Source: Rhizobium sp. 16-449-1b | GTDB taxonomy: Bacteria; Pseudomonadota; Alphaproteobacteria; Rhizobiales; Rhizobiaceae | Length of the DNA stretch: 64,000 bases | Reading direction: 5' to 3' | Assembly: GCF_017741935.1 (NCBI RefSeq) | Contig: NZ_JAGHMH010000017.1 | Span: 1-64,000, forward strand | Part shown: in pieces, positions 45,750 to 54,420 of the stretch | Position numbering within the stretch: the stretch's first letter is position 1 | How the letters are laid out: every line of letters begins with the position of its first letter | The notes under the pieces: generated by a model | Database searches by the model: none | Told to the model about the DNA's origin: nothing | What the model saw: only the letters and a program-made list of their open reading frames with translations | Position numbers and translations under genes: made by a program

Positions 45750-46937
45750 CTATCGAAAAGAAGGCGTCAGCTGCCGGCCGAAATCGGCCTCGCCGAGCGC
45801 GCCTTCCGCAAGCAGCACCGCACCCAGCCTCCCGAGTTCGTCGGACGACTTCGCGGCAACGAAATTGCCGCCCGTCAGCACCGCGATGCGCGGCGATGAG
45901 GTGAAGCCGGCATAGGGATAGGCGGTCGGCGTGAAGGTCGCGACGCAGGGCGCCGATGTCACCGGGCAACCGGCGAGACCAGGCATCAACTCCAGGGCTG
46001 TCGCCACCAGCAGATCGCGCTCGGCGGGATCTCCATCCGACCGGAACCAGGCCCCGGCGTCTTGGAGCGTGTCGAAGCTGCGCGTCTCGGTATCGCCACC
46101 AAGCTTCAGGTAGGTCTTGCCGTCGGGATAGCGCACAGGCGGGAGAATATAGACATGGTCCTCGTCGCGGTCGCCGAAGACGATGCTCGACGGCATCCCG
46201 CCGAAGATTGCCTTTTCGCGCTCGCCAAGCTCGTAGAACACGACCGTGCGCGCCGCGATGCGGGTATCCACGGGCGCGGGAAGAAGCTGGTTGAAATTGC
46301 TGAAACCGCCGGCCGCGACAAGCACGCGCTCGGCCGTATAGGTGCGGTCGCCGACGCTCACCTCGACATGCGAGCCGGCATCCCGGACGCTGGTGACAAC
46401 AGCATCGATGATGGTGACGCCGCCCACTTCCGCAAGCGCCGTCTGAGCGCGCACCAGGGCGCGTGGATTGACATGGCCGGCCCGGCGCTTCTCGTAATAG
46501 CCGCTGAAGCTCTCCCTCAGGGTGAACTCAGGAAAACGCTGGCGCAAGGCAGAGGGATCCAGCACCTCATACTCGACGCCGAGCCCGTCGGAGACCTCGA
46601 TCGCGCGTCCGAGATAGCCCTGCCCCGGCTGCGGCACCGGCCCGGCGAACAGGCATCCGGCTTCGGTGAAGAAGGAGATGCCGCTCTTCGCCTCGATCTC
46701 GGCGTAACGGTCGAGCGAACGGGCGGCGAGTGTCGCCCAGACGATATTGTCGTCGAAGGTGCGGGTAATGCGCGCCTCGTCATAGTGGCTCGCGAACACG
46801 CCGTGGTGGCTCTTGCGCTCGACAGGCTCGCTCGGGCCGATCAGCGCCACCCCTTCGATCATCGCGCTCAGATGGCGGGCCGCAGCCGCGCCCATCATGC
46901 CGCGCCCGATTATGATCGCCTTGAAATCACATGCCAT
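45750..46937 (-). CDS. FAD-dependent oxidoreductase, sarcosine/methyltryptophan-oxidase type (copy B)
   Basis: A 395-residue paralogue of the downstream gene, alike over its whole length. It shares I-I-G-R-G-M-M-G-A-A-A-A-R-H-L, the ASHYDEARITR segment, and a Cys in A-P-C-V-A-T-F-T-P that matches the covalent-FAD position. It is the first gene of the pair and begins just after a 118-bp gap from the transglycosylase gene upstream. The two copies are clearly diverged, so the duplication is old. Confidence 0.82.
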   Translation of the reverse strand: MACDFKAIIIGRGMMGAAAARHLSAMIEGVALIGPSEPVERKSHHGVFASHYDEARITRTFDDNIVWATLAARSLDRYAEIEAKSGISFFTEAGCLFAGPVPQPGQGYLGRAIEVSDGLGVEYEVLDPSALRQRFPEFTLRESFSGYYEKRRAGHVNPRALVRAQTALAEVGGVTIIDAVVTSVRDAGSHVEVSVGDRTYTAERVLVAAGGFSNFNQLLPAPVDTRIAARTVVFYELGEREKAIFGGMPSSIVFGDRDEDHVYILPPVRYPDGKTYLKLGGDTETRSFDTLQDAGAWFRSDGDPAERDLLVATALELMPGLAGCPVTSAPCVATFTPTAYPYAGFTSSPRIAVLTGGNFVAAKSSDELGRLGAVLLAEGALGEADFGRQLTPSFR

Positions 46938-47055
46938 GTCTCACCTCGTTTCACGGTGAGATAGCACGATCTGCAAGTTGAATCATATTGTTAAGTCATG
47001 CCGTCAGGTGATTCAGCCACAAGCGGTTTTGCCCGTGGCTATCCCACGCTGGCGA

Positions 47056-47730
47056 TCAGTTGATCATCGCCAGCACCTTGCCGCAGTAGGCCTTGGAAAC
47101 CGGGTTCATGCGGGTCGCCGCGTGGCCGGCATTGTACTTGAGGATGGTATCGCAGGTCTCGCCGCCACCAAGCGTGTGGGCAGCCGCCAGATACTTCATG
47201 CCGTACTTGATGTTGGTATCGGGATCGAAGAGACCCTTGCTGGAACCCGAGTAGCCCATCATCCGAGCCGTCGCCGGCTTGATCTGCATGAGGCCGATTT
47301 CGCCGGCGCTGCCGCGAGCATTCGGATTGTAGTTGCTTTCGACACGAACCACGGCATGCGCGAGTTCGACCGGAACGTTGTACTCTCTCGCGTACTTGAC
47401 GATGATCGCCGCATACTTGCTGCCGGGCATGTCGGGCATCGCGAAACCGGACGTACGGTCGACGGTGTTGAGCGCCACGGTCTTCTGGGCCTTATCGGTC
47501 TTCTGAGATTTGTCGGTCTTGGCGACCTTCTGCACCCGCTGGGTCTTGTGAACTTTCGGAGCCTTCTTCGAGGCCACTTCGGCCGTTTTGGCCTTGTCTG
47601 TCTTTTGCGTCTTGAGTGTCTGCGTCGTCTCTGTCGCTTGCGCTCTATTGCCCCATTCGCCTGCGTTTGCGCAATTGAATCCCATCAGCAGTGTGCTGGC
47701 GCACACCACAGCAGAAAAAATCTTTCTCAT
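47056..47730 (-). CDS. Lytic transglycosylase, Slt domain, with Lys/Thr/Gln-rich spacer
   Basis: A 224-residue secreted enzyme that cuts glycan strands to 1,6-anhydroMurNAc. A signal peptide (1-23, ending ANA) is followed by a low-complexity spacer (about 30-85) rich in Lys, Thr and Gln, then the catalytic domain: Glu in V-R-V-E-S-N-Y-N-P, G-E-I-G-L-M-Q-I and Y-N-A-G-H. The ATG at 47730 is chosen because it starts the signal peptide and has GGAG upstream. It ends in I-N next to the monooxygenase pair, but its function is separate. Confidence 0.87.
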   Translation of the reverse strand: MRKIFSAVVCASTLLMGFNCANAGEWGNRAQATETTQTLKTQKTDKAKTAEVASKKAPKVHKTQRVQKVAKTDKSQKTDKAQKTVALNTVDRTSGFAMPDMPGSKYAAIIVKYAREYNVPVELAHAVVRVESNYNPNARGSAGEIGLMQIKPATARMMGYSGSSKGLFDPDTNIKYGMKYLAAAHTLGGGETCDTILKYNAGHAATRMNPVSKAYCGKVLAMIN

Positions 47731-47990
47731 GTAGTCCAGATACTCCAAGCAAAAGAAAAGCTGCGTATAAATTAAATCCGAACGCAGCATAAATTCGCAT
47801 CAATACTCAAAGTATCAGCGATATTTCTTTTCTGTTTCAATTGACGACGGTCGACAACACACAACAAAACAACCGTCGCCGTTTAGCGACTGCGGTTAGA
47901 CCATCGCATTGAGGAGATAATAGGGAAAACATGTGGCAGCGCGGCAAACCCGTAAAATCTAGGGGTATATGCCGGCAAATCGCCCCGGTC

Positions 47991-48755
47991 TCAGGCGCCG
48001 TAGCGCGGCAGGGCCGATAGCAGGCGATGCAGCGTGTCGATCGTCGAGAAATCGGCGATCCCGTCGACCCTCTCCGGGCGGAAATGGCGCTGAAAGGCTT
48101 CGATCTCGCCGGCCATCTTGTCGGAAAATTCGCCTGTGATCTCAGTGCCGTAACCATAGAGCGACAGCATCGACTGCAGGGCTTCGACCGGCTGTCCCTG
48201 GTCGCCGCGCTGGAAGAAGCGTCCGCCGGTGATCGCGGCCGGCGCCACCCAGTGGCCGACGCCCCTGGAATGCAACAATCCCCAGGGGAAGTTTTCACCC
48301 GGATCAAGCTTGCGCCGAGGGGCGACATCGGAGTGTCCGAGCACCCTTTCCGGCACGATTGACCAACGTTCGCCGCAGTCGCGACACAATTCGATCACCG
48401 CATCGATCTGCGCCTGCGGATACTCGGGTAGGCCGCCCGGATGTCCGGCATTGGCAATCTCGATGCCGATCGAAGACGAGTTGATATCGGTCTCGCCCTG
48501 CCAGATGCTCTTGCCGGCATGCCAGGCGCGCCGCGCTTCCGGAACGAGCTGCACGACATCGCCATTCTCATGCACGAAGTAATGGCACGAGACTTGGCTC
48601 TCTTCGCGACAGAGCCAGTCAAGCGCTCCGTCCGCGGTCGGCATGCCGGTATAGTGGAGAATGATCATATCGGGCTTTCGCCCGTCCACGCGCTCGCCAT
48701 GGTTCGGCGACGGCCGTACGCTGGCTTTGGCGTAGTCTGCCTCAAAGGCGGTCAT
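47991..48755 (-). CDS. N-acetylmuramoyl-L-alanine amidase, AmiD type
   Basis: A 254-residue zinc amidase. The Amidase_2 domain has H34 in I-L-H-Y-T-G, Y-H-x-x-H-x-x-G features near 60-80, and the late His and Asp in G-H-S-D-V-A-P-R-R-K-x-D-P-G. A peptidoglycan-binding domain fills about 185-250. There is no clear signal peptide, so it may act in cell-wall recycling in the cytoplasm or be exported in another way. It overlaps the upstream DjlA-like gene by 4 bp (ATGA). Confidence 0.88.
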   Translation of the reverse strand: MTAFEADYAKASVRPSPNHGERVDGRKPDMIILHYTGMPTADGALDWLCREESQVSCHYFVHENGDVVQLVPEARRAWHAGKSIWQGETDINSSSIGIEIANAGHPGGLPEYPQAQIDAVIELCRDCGERWSIVPERVLGHSDVAPRRKLDPGENFPWGLLHSRGVGHWVAPAAITGGRFFQRGDQGQPVEALQSMLSLYGYGTEITGEFSDKMAGEIEAFQRHFRPERVDGIADFSTIDTLHRLLSALPRYGA

Positions 48756-49459
48756 GCGGCGCGGCGTTCCTTCTCGATCGCCTCGTAGGCGGCATTGAGC
48801 GCCGCCATGCGTTCATTGGCAATCGCATGGAACTCGGCCGGCACGCCGCGCGAGATCAACCGGTCCGGATGATGCTCGCTGACGAGACCGTGGTAACGGC
48901 GACGGATCGTCGGGAAATCATCCGACGGAGAAACGCCGAGCACCTTGTAGGGATCGCCGCCGATCGACACATGCCGCGCGGCGATCTGCTCGAAGCGCTG
49001 CTCGCTCATGTGGAAGATCTCGGCCACATGCGCCAGGAAGGCGAATTCCTTCTCGTGGATCAGGCCATCTGCCTTGGCGATATGGAACAGGCCGTCGAGC
49101 ACTTCTTCCAGAACCGGGCAGTTGGCGGCGCAGGTCACGCAGAGCGTCGAAAGCCGCTCCGCATAGGCCTCGTAGCCGGCCACGTCCTGGCGAGCGAGAT
49201 TATAGAGACGCGCGACGTTGGCGGCCTGATCGTCGGGGAATTCGAAAATCTCGCGGAAGGCCTGAACCTCCTTCTCACTGACGATCCCGTCGGCCTTCGC
49301 CATCTTGGCAGACAGCGCGATGATCGCGACCGAAAACGCCACCTTGCGCCGCGTCTCCGGGTCGCCTTCAAAAACCGTGCGAACAGCCTCGACCACGGCG
49401 GAAAGCGCATTTCCCGCAGCGTTGCCTATGGCGTTCAGCAGTTTTTCCCAGAAGGACAT
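48752..49459 (-). CDS. TerB-DnaJ protein, DjlA-like
   Basis: A 235-residue protein. Residues about 45-160 are a TerB-like helical domain (A-K-A-D-G-x-V-S-E-K-E and the repeat A-K-A-D-G-L-I-H-E-K-E). The C-terminal J domain (about 170-235) contains the H-P-D motif in SEHHPDRL, so it can stimulate DnaK. Unlike E. coli DjlA it has no clear membrane helix at its N-terminus. The gene starts the djlA-amidase pair, which overlaps by 4 bp. Confidence 0.87.
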   Translation of the reverse strand: MSFWEKLLNAIGNAAGNALSAVVEAVRTVFEGDPETRRKVAFSVAIIALSAKMAKADGIVSEKEVQAFREIFEFPDDQAANVARLYNLARQDVAGYEAYAERLSTLCVTCAANCPVLEEVLDGLFHIAKADGLIHEKEFAFLAHVAEIFHMSEQRFEQIAARHVSIGGDPYKVLGVSPSDDFPTIRRRYHGLVSEHHPDRLISRGVPAEFHAIANERMAALNAAYEAIEKERRAA

Positions 49460-49859
49460 CAGGTCTCTCGTCTAATAAAAGGAGAAACACCTTGAACAAA
49501 TAAAGGTTGCCTTTGCAAGACGGGGATTGGCCGCAGGGTTGAAAACACCTTTCACAATTCGGTAATGGTCGCGTGTAACCGAGACATTGGCACTCTTTGC
49601 CGACCCCAAGCCCGACGGCCTCGTGACGCTTTGTCGCGCCGTATCGAGACGCCTTCGGACAGACGCGCCGACGATTTCCACAATCCCATGCAAACCGCGG
49701 TTGCTGCCTGAACCGATTAGATCAGCGCCTGTAGGCGACTTGGCCGTCAGACCGCGCTGCAACACGCATTTTTCACAGAAACAACACTTTACACCATCCC
49801 TTCTCTGCCGCATCCATGCACGACCGAACCAAGCTTAGACACGGATAGCGGAGACACCC
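49460..49859. other. Intergenic region upstream of pfp
   Basis: In 400 bases I see no supported gene and no clear repeat. It contains the promoters of the divergent djlA-like gene and of pfp. Confidence 0.4.
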
Positions 49860-51071
49860 ATGGCCAAGAAAAAAGTCGCAATGCTCACGGCAGGAGGCCT
49901 TGCGCCTTGCCTCTCTTCGGCCGTCGGCGGGTTGATCGAACGCTACACCGACATTGCTCCCGATCATGAACTCATCGCCTACCGCTCCGGCTACCAGGGC
50001 GTGCTTCAGGGCGACAGCATCAAGATTACGCCCGAGATGCGCGAGAAGGCCTATCTGCTGCATCGCTACGGCGGCTCGCCGATCGGCAACAGCCGCGTCA
50101 AGCTCACCAACGCCGCCGACTGCGTCAAGCGCGGCCTCGTCAAGGAAGGCGAAAACCCGCTCCGGGTCGCGGCCGAGCGCCTCGCCAATGACGGTGTCAG
50201 CATTCTCCACACGATCGGCGGCGACGACACCAACACGACCGCGGCCGACCTCGCGGCCTATCTCGCCGCCAACGGCTACGACCTGACGGTCGTCGGCCTG
50301 CCGAAGACCGTCGACAACGACGTCGTTCCGATCCGCCAGTCGCTCGGCGCCTGGACGGCGGCCGAAGTCGGCGCGCACTTCTTCGACAATGTCAGCAACG
50401 AGCAGACCGCCGCTCCGCGCACTCTCATTATCCATGAAGTCATGGGCCGCCACTGCGGCTGGCTGACGGCGGCCACCGCCCGCGCCTATCTGAAGCGCAC
50501 CCGCAACAATGAATATGTAGACGGCATGATGACCAATGCCGGCATGAAGAGCATCGACGCGGTCTATCTGCCCGAAACACTCTTCGACCTCGAGGAAGAA
50601 TCGGCGCGCCTGAAGGAGATCATGGATCGCACCGGCCATGCGACCGTCTTCGTCTCGGAAGGCGCCTGCCTCGACGCCATTGTCGCCGAGCGCGAAGCAG
50701 CCGGCGAAACCGTCAAGCGCGACGCCTTCGGCCACGTGAAGATCGACACCATCAATGTCGGCGGCTGGTTCCAGAAGCAGTTCGCGAGCCTGTTGAACGC
50801 CGAGCGTTCGCTGGTGCAGAAATCCGGCTATTTCGCCCGCTCCGCCCCTGCCAATGGCGACGACCTGCGCCTGATCCAGAGCATGACCGACCTCGCCGTC
50901 GAGAGTGCGCTGAACAAGGTCTCTGGCGTGACCGGCCACGACGAAGGTCAGAACGGCAAGCTGCGAACCATCGAATTCCCACGCATCAAGGGCGGCAAGG
51001 CTTTCGACACCTCGGTCAAGTGGTTCGGCGAACTGATGGACGAGATCGGCCAGAAATACGAAGACGCATGA
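49860..51071 (+). CDS. pfp: PPi-dependent phosphofructokinase
   Basis: A 403-residue enzyme that converts fructose 6-phosphate and PPi to fructose 1,6-bisphosphate, reversibly. The donor site reads GGDDTNT at 120-126, where ATP-type enzymes have GGDGS, and the nearby P-K-T-V-D-N-D at 148-154 holds the Lys typical of PPi enzymes. The N-terminus is K-K-V-A-M-L-T-A-G-G-x-A-P. The ATG has CGGAG upstream. It stands alone. Most Rhizobiaceae are thought to lack ATP-PFK, so it may serve gluconeogenesis. Confidence 0.92.
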   Translation: MAKKKVAMLTAGGLAPCLSSAVGGLIERYTDIAPDHELIAYRSGYQGVLQGDSIKITPEMREKAYLLHRYGGSPIGNSRVKLTNAADCVKRGLVKEGENPLRVAAERLANDGVSILHTIGGDDTNTTAADLAAYLAANGYDLTVVGLPKTVDNDVVPIRQSLGAWTAAEVGAHFFDNVSNEQTAAPRTLIIHEVMGRHCGWLTAATARAYLKRTRNNEYVDGMMTNAGMKSIDAVYLPETLFDLEEESARLKEIMDRTGHATVFVSEGACLDAIVAEREAAGETVKRDAFGHVKIDTINVGGWFQKQFASLLNAERSLVQKSGYFARSAPANGDDLRLIQSMTDLAVESALNKVSGVTGHDEGQNGKLRTIEFPRIKGGKAFDTSVKWFGELMDEIGQKYEDA

Positions 51072-51130
51072 TTGACGCAGGCGAGATATGATGTCTTTGC
51101 TTGTCCTCTAATGAAAGAGGAGGAGATTCC

Positions 51131-51766
51131 ATGTCGCTCGAAGCTTGGCTAGCATTTGCTGCCGCATCGGCAATCATGCTGGCTATCCCAGGGCCGACGA
51201 TTCTCCTCGTCGTATCTTATGCGCTCGGCCACGGCCGCAAGACAGCCTTTGCGACCGTGAGCGGCGTGGCGCTCGGCGACTTCACCGCGATGACGGCATC
51301 GCTTTTCGGCCTCGGCGCGCTGCTGGCCGCGTCGGCCACGCTGTTCACCGTCCTGAAGTTCATCGGCGGCGCCTATCTGATCTGGCTCGGCATCAAGCTC
51401 TGGCGGGCGCCTATCATTGCTGGACCAATGGCCGACAATGACAATCTGCCCGAGGAAAAATCGCTGAAGATCTTCCTCCACGCCTATGTGGTGACCGCGC
51501 TGAACCCGAAGAGCATCGTGTTCTTCGTCGCCTTCGTGCCGCAGTTCTTGAATCCAGCACTTCCGTTCTTCGGTCAGATGCTGATCATGGAAGCCACCTT
51601 CCTGGTGCTCGCGACCATCAACGCCTCCACTTACGCGCTTGCCGCGCATGCCGCGCGGGGCCTGATTCGCAAGGCAGCCGTGCAGCGCGCGGTCAATCGC
51701 ACGGGCGGCACATTGCTCATTGCAGCCGGCGCCGTGACCGCCGGATATCGCCGCATCGCCGCCTGA
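51131..51766 (+). CDS. LysE/RhtB family exporter
   Basis: A 211-residue inner-membrane exporter with about six helices. The N-terminal half has the family mark A-I-P-G-P-T with V-V-S-Y-A-L-G-H-G-R-K. The middle has L-N-P-K-S-I-V-F-F-V-A-F-V-P-Q-F. Relatives export amino acids such as threonine or homoserine; the substrate is unknown. ATG 51131 has AGGAGG 10 bases upstream. It lies 59 bp after pfp in the same direction. Confidence 0.88.
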   Translation: MSLEAWLAFAAASAIMLAIPGPTILLVVSYALGHGRKTAFATVSGVALGDFTAMTASLFGLGALLAASATLFTVLKFIGGAYLIWLGIKLWRAPIIAGPMADNDNLPEEKSLKIFLHAYVVTALNPKSIVFFVAFVPQFLNPALPFFGQMLIMEATFLVLATINASTYALAAHAARGLIRKAAVQRAVNRTGGTLLIAAGAVTAGYRRIAA

Positions 51767-51914
51767 AAATCTCAGGTTACCGACCGCGAAAAGCTCAAGA
51801 AATTTTCCGTGGGTTGCCGCAAAGCAACGAATAGGTTAATTGGCAATTCAGGGCTTAAGGTTTTTGGTAACTTTTGACGCTGCCGGGGTGGCGCGTTTTC
51901 ACGAGAGTGAGAGT

Positions 51915-52829
51915 ATGGCAGCGATCGGTTTTTCCGGCTTTAAACGCAATCTCATCGTATCCACGATGCTGTGCTGCGTTGCTGCTGGCTGCTCGAGCGT
52001 CGAATACACATCCCAGGCAGATTTGATGGCCGAACAGGTCGTCGTCCCTACCCCAAAGCCCGGCGAAGACGCGATGTTCGCAGCCATTCCAGCAGGCGAA
52101 GGCACACCGGAAACGCAGATCGGCGGCGACCAGACCGCTGCATCCGTCGCAACCGCCGCCATGCCGGCAGTCGGTTCGGCGCAGCAGACAGCGCAGTTGC
52201 AGCCTGCCGCTTACGGCCAGATCCCGCTGACACCTGAAATGACCGCGATCCAGTCCGTGGTGCCGACACCACGACCGGGCGCACCGTCGACCGAGCTCGC
52301 TTTCGCCGCCAGCCCGCAGAACAATGCGATTGCCGCCCTTTCGGCGATCGACACCACGCCGCACTCGATGATGGACTACGGCTTCGACACGTCGGGCCCG
52401 ATGGACCCGCCGACCGCGCCGCCGATGTTCAGCGACAATGACAGCGACGACGATGGCGCGCCGACGGTCGAAAAGAGCGCGATCACCAAGATCATCGACA
52501 AATATTCGCAGATCTACAAAGTGCCTGCGACGCTGCTTCACCGCGTCGTTCATCGCGAAAGCCGGTACAACCCGAAGGCCTACAACAAGCGCGGCTACTT
52601 CGGCCTCATGCAGATCAAGTACAACACCGCGAAGTCGATGGGTTACGACGGCCAGCCCGAGGGGCTGTTCGACGCCGAAACCAACATCAAGTATGCCGCC
52701 AAATATCTCCGCGGCGCATGGCTGGTGTCCGACAACAGCGAAGACAATGCCGTCAGGCTCTATGCCCGCGGCTACTACTACGACGCCAAGCGCAAGGGCA
52801 TGGACGACATCGCCCACGGCAACTACTAA
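51915..52829 (+). CDS. Lytic transglycosylase lipoprotein, Slt domain
   Basis: A 304-residue envelope enzyme. The signal ends in a lipobox-like V-A-A-G-C, with the Cys at about residue 26. A long low-complexity linker (about 30-190, rich in Pro, Ala, Thr) includes two copies of V-V-P-T-P-(K/R)-P-G. The catalytic domain is at about 200-300, with Glu in V-V-H-R-E-S-R-Y-N-P and G-L-M-Q-I. ATG 51915 is chosen over one 25 codons upstream because it begins the signal peptide. It converges with the serine hydrolase gene. Confidence 0.87.
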   Translation: MAAIGFSGFKRNLIVSTMLCCVAAGCSSVEYTSQADLMAEQVVVPTPKPGEDAMFAAIPAGEGTPETQIGGDQTAASVATAAMPAVGSAQQTAQLQPAAYGQIPLTPEMTAIQSVVPTPRPGAPSTELAFAASPQNNAIAALSAIDTTPHSMMDYGFDTSGPMDPPTAPPMFSDNDSDDDGAPTVEKSAITKIIDKYSQIYKVPATLLHRVVHRESRYNPKAYNKRGYFGLMQIKYNTAKSMGYDGQPEGLFDAETNIKYAAKYLRGAWLVSDNSEDNAVRLYARGYYYDAKRKGMDDIAHGNY

Positions 52830-52849
52830 GCCCTACAGCCCCAAAGGCT

Positions 52850-54241
52850 CTAATGAGCGGGATCGGCCGACGCCGATCGGGTCGGCGACGGCAGCGTCGC
52901 CAGTATCTCCTTCAGCAGAATTTCCGGCCGGTATCTGAGCCAGCTCGGCGTCAGGCCGAGCCTGACCATGACGAGACTGGCCGAGGGCACGATCACCATG
53001 CTCTGTCCGTCATGTCCTTCCAGCCAGAAAGCGTCGGCCGGAATGCCGGTCTCCCCGCTCCTGCCGCTGCCGGGTGGACGAAGCCAGGCCTGACCATGCG
53101 AATACATGCCGCCGGAAGATGCCGTCGGTGTACGCATCATGCTCATGAAGCTCTCGGGCAGCAGCCGCTCGCCGTTCCACACACCATCCTGCAACAGGAA
53201 CTGCCCGAACCGGACCCAATCGCGCGCCGTCGCATAGAGATAGGAGCTGCCGGCGAAGGTGCCGCGCGCATCCACTTCGAAAACAGCACTCGACATGCCG
53301 AGCGGATCGAACAGCGCCGTCCTCGGATAATCGATCGCCTGCTTCTCGTCGCCCAAGCGATCCATCCAGATGCGGGAGATCAACACGGAGGTTCCGCTGG
53401 AATAGTTGAACTGCGTGCCGGGGTCGTCGTCGAGATCAAGGCTTGCGGGCAGCGCCGTCTGGTCCGCGTCGAGATAGAGCATGCGCGTGACGTCAGCCAC
53501 CGTGCCGTAGTTCTCGTTGAACCTGAGGCCGCTCTCCATCCCAAGCAGCTGCCCCAGCGTGATCTGCGACCGCCTGTCGTCACGCCATTGCGCAAACAGC
53601 CCGGCATCACCGGCATCGATCTTGCCGTCGAGCATCAGCCGGCCGACGAGCGCGGCATTGACCGTCTTCGTCATGGACCAGCCGATCAATGGCGTTTGCG
53701 GGCCAAAACCCTTGCCGTAGCTTTCGGCGACGATCCTGCCGTCATGGACGACGACGACCGCGCGCATGTTTTCACCGGTCAAACGGGGATCTGCGAGCAG
53801 CGCTGAGATCGCCGCATCGTTTTCGATCGGCAGCACGGGGGCGTCTTCAGAAGGCTTCGTGACGACGGGCTCGGGCACCGCCTTTCTCGCGGCGGCGAAA
53901 TCGCCATCCGGCACGGCCGTGCAGCCGAGGCCATCGCGGTAGATCGCATAATTGGCGGCAAACAGCCCGAGGATGCGCGCCGTCACTTGCTTGCCGGCCT
54001 CATCGACATGCACGCGAATCAGCCTCAGCAGGGGATTTCCGGGCGCCTGGACGTCCTCGGCAAGCACGGCATTCGCATCGCGCCCGGCCAGGAAGACATT
54101 CGAGCAGACGATCTTCGCCGCATAGCCGTCGCCGATCCTCAGCAACTCCGGCGGCCTGACATAAAGCCAGGCAGCACCTGCAACGACGATAACGGCAACG
54201 CCTGCAGCCGCCGTCTTCAAGATACGCAGAACACGTCCCAT
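52850..54241 (-). CDS. Serine hydrolase, class C beta-lactamase fold
   Basis: A 463-residue protein with an N-terminal membrane anchor (about 9-27). The catalytic S-x-x-K is in G-W-S-M-T-K (near residue 190), Tyr in N-Y-S-S-G (near 282), and the third motif is H-D-G in E-G-H-D-G-Q near 415. Members include esterases, D-amino-acid peptidases and beta-lactamase relatives, so the substrate cannot be named. It is encoded opposite to btaA, upstream of which the Pho box lies. Confidence 0.82.
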   Translation of the reverse strand: MGRVLRILKTAAAGVAVIVVAGAAWLYVRPPELLRIGDGYAAKIVCSNVFLAGRDANAVLAEDVQAPGNPLLRLIRVHVDEAGKQVTARILGLFAANYAIYRDGLGCTAVPDGDFAAARKAVPEPVVTKPSEDAPVLPIENDAAISALLADPRLTGENMRAVVVVHDGRIVAESYGKGFGPQTPLIGWSMTKTVNAALVGRLMLDGKIDAGDAGLFAQWRDDRRSQITLGQLLGMESGLRFNENYGTVADVTRMLYLDADQTALPASLDLDDDPGTQFNYSSGTSVLISRIWMDRLGDEKQAIDYPRTALFDPLGMSSAVFEVDARGTFAGSSYLYATARDWVRFGQFLLQDGVWNGERLLPESFMSMMRTPTASSGGMYSHGQAWLRPPGSGRSGETGIPADAFWLEGHDGQSMVIVPSASLVMVRLGLTPSWLRYRPEILLKEILATLPSPTRSASADPAH

Positions 54242-54355
54242 AAGCGCCCCTCCGAACCGATAGAGAAGCAGGAAAATTGTCGTTTAGAAAGCCCCGTCAA
54301 GTGCTCACCATTCTCAATTGCGCGAGGTGTACACAGCCAAGGCCGCCCACAGGCA

Positions 54356-54373
54356 ACGTCATCAAACTGTAGC
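54356..54373 (+). promoter_or_regulatory. Weak Pho box upstream of btaA
   Basis: ACGTCAT, four bases, then CTGTAGC, compared with the PhoB pattern CTGTCAT-N4-CTGTCAT. About 10 of 14 positions match. It lies about 50 bases upstream of btaA. In Sinorhizobium betaine-lipid synthesis is induced by phosphate limitation through PhoB, so the location is sensible, but the match is partial. Confidence 0.4.
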
Positions 54374-54420
54374 GCCGCCGCGTTAAACGCCCTGAACGCT
54401 AAATGTTGAGAGACTCACTT

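Noticed and set aside
47837..48328. 163-codon minus-strand ORF overlapping the amidase 3' end
   Set aside because: Different frame of the amidase gene; low-complexity Ser/Arg-rich product.
49472..49813. 113-codon ORF in the pfp upstream gap
   Set aside because: No ribosome-binding site, no family, and no codon bias; treated as non-coding.
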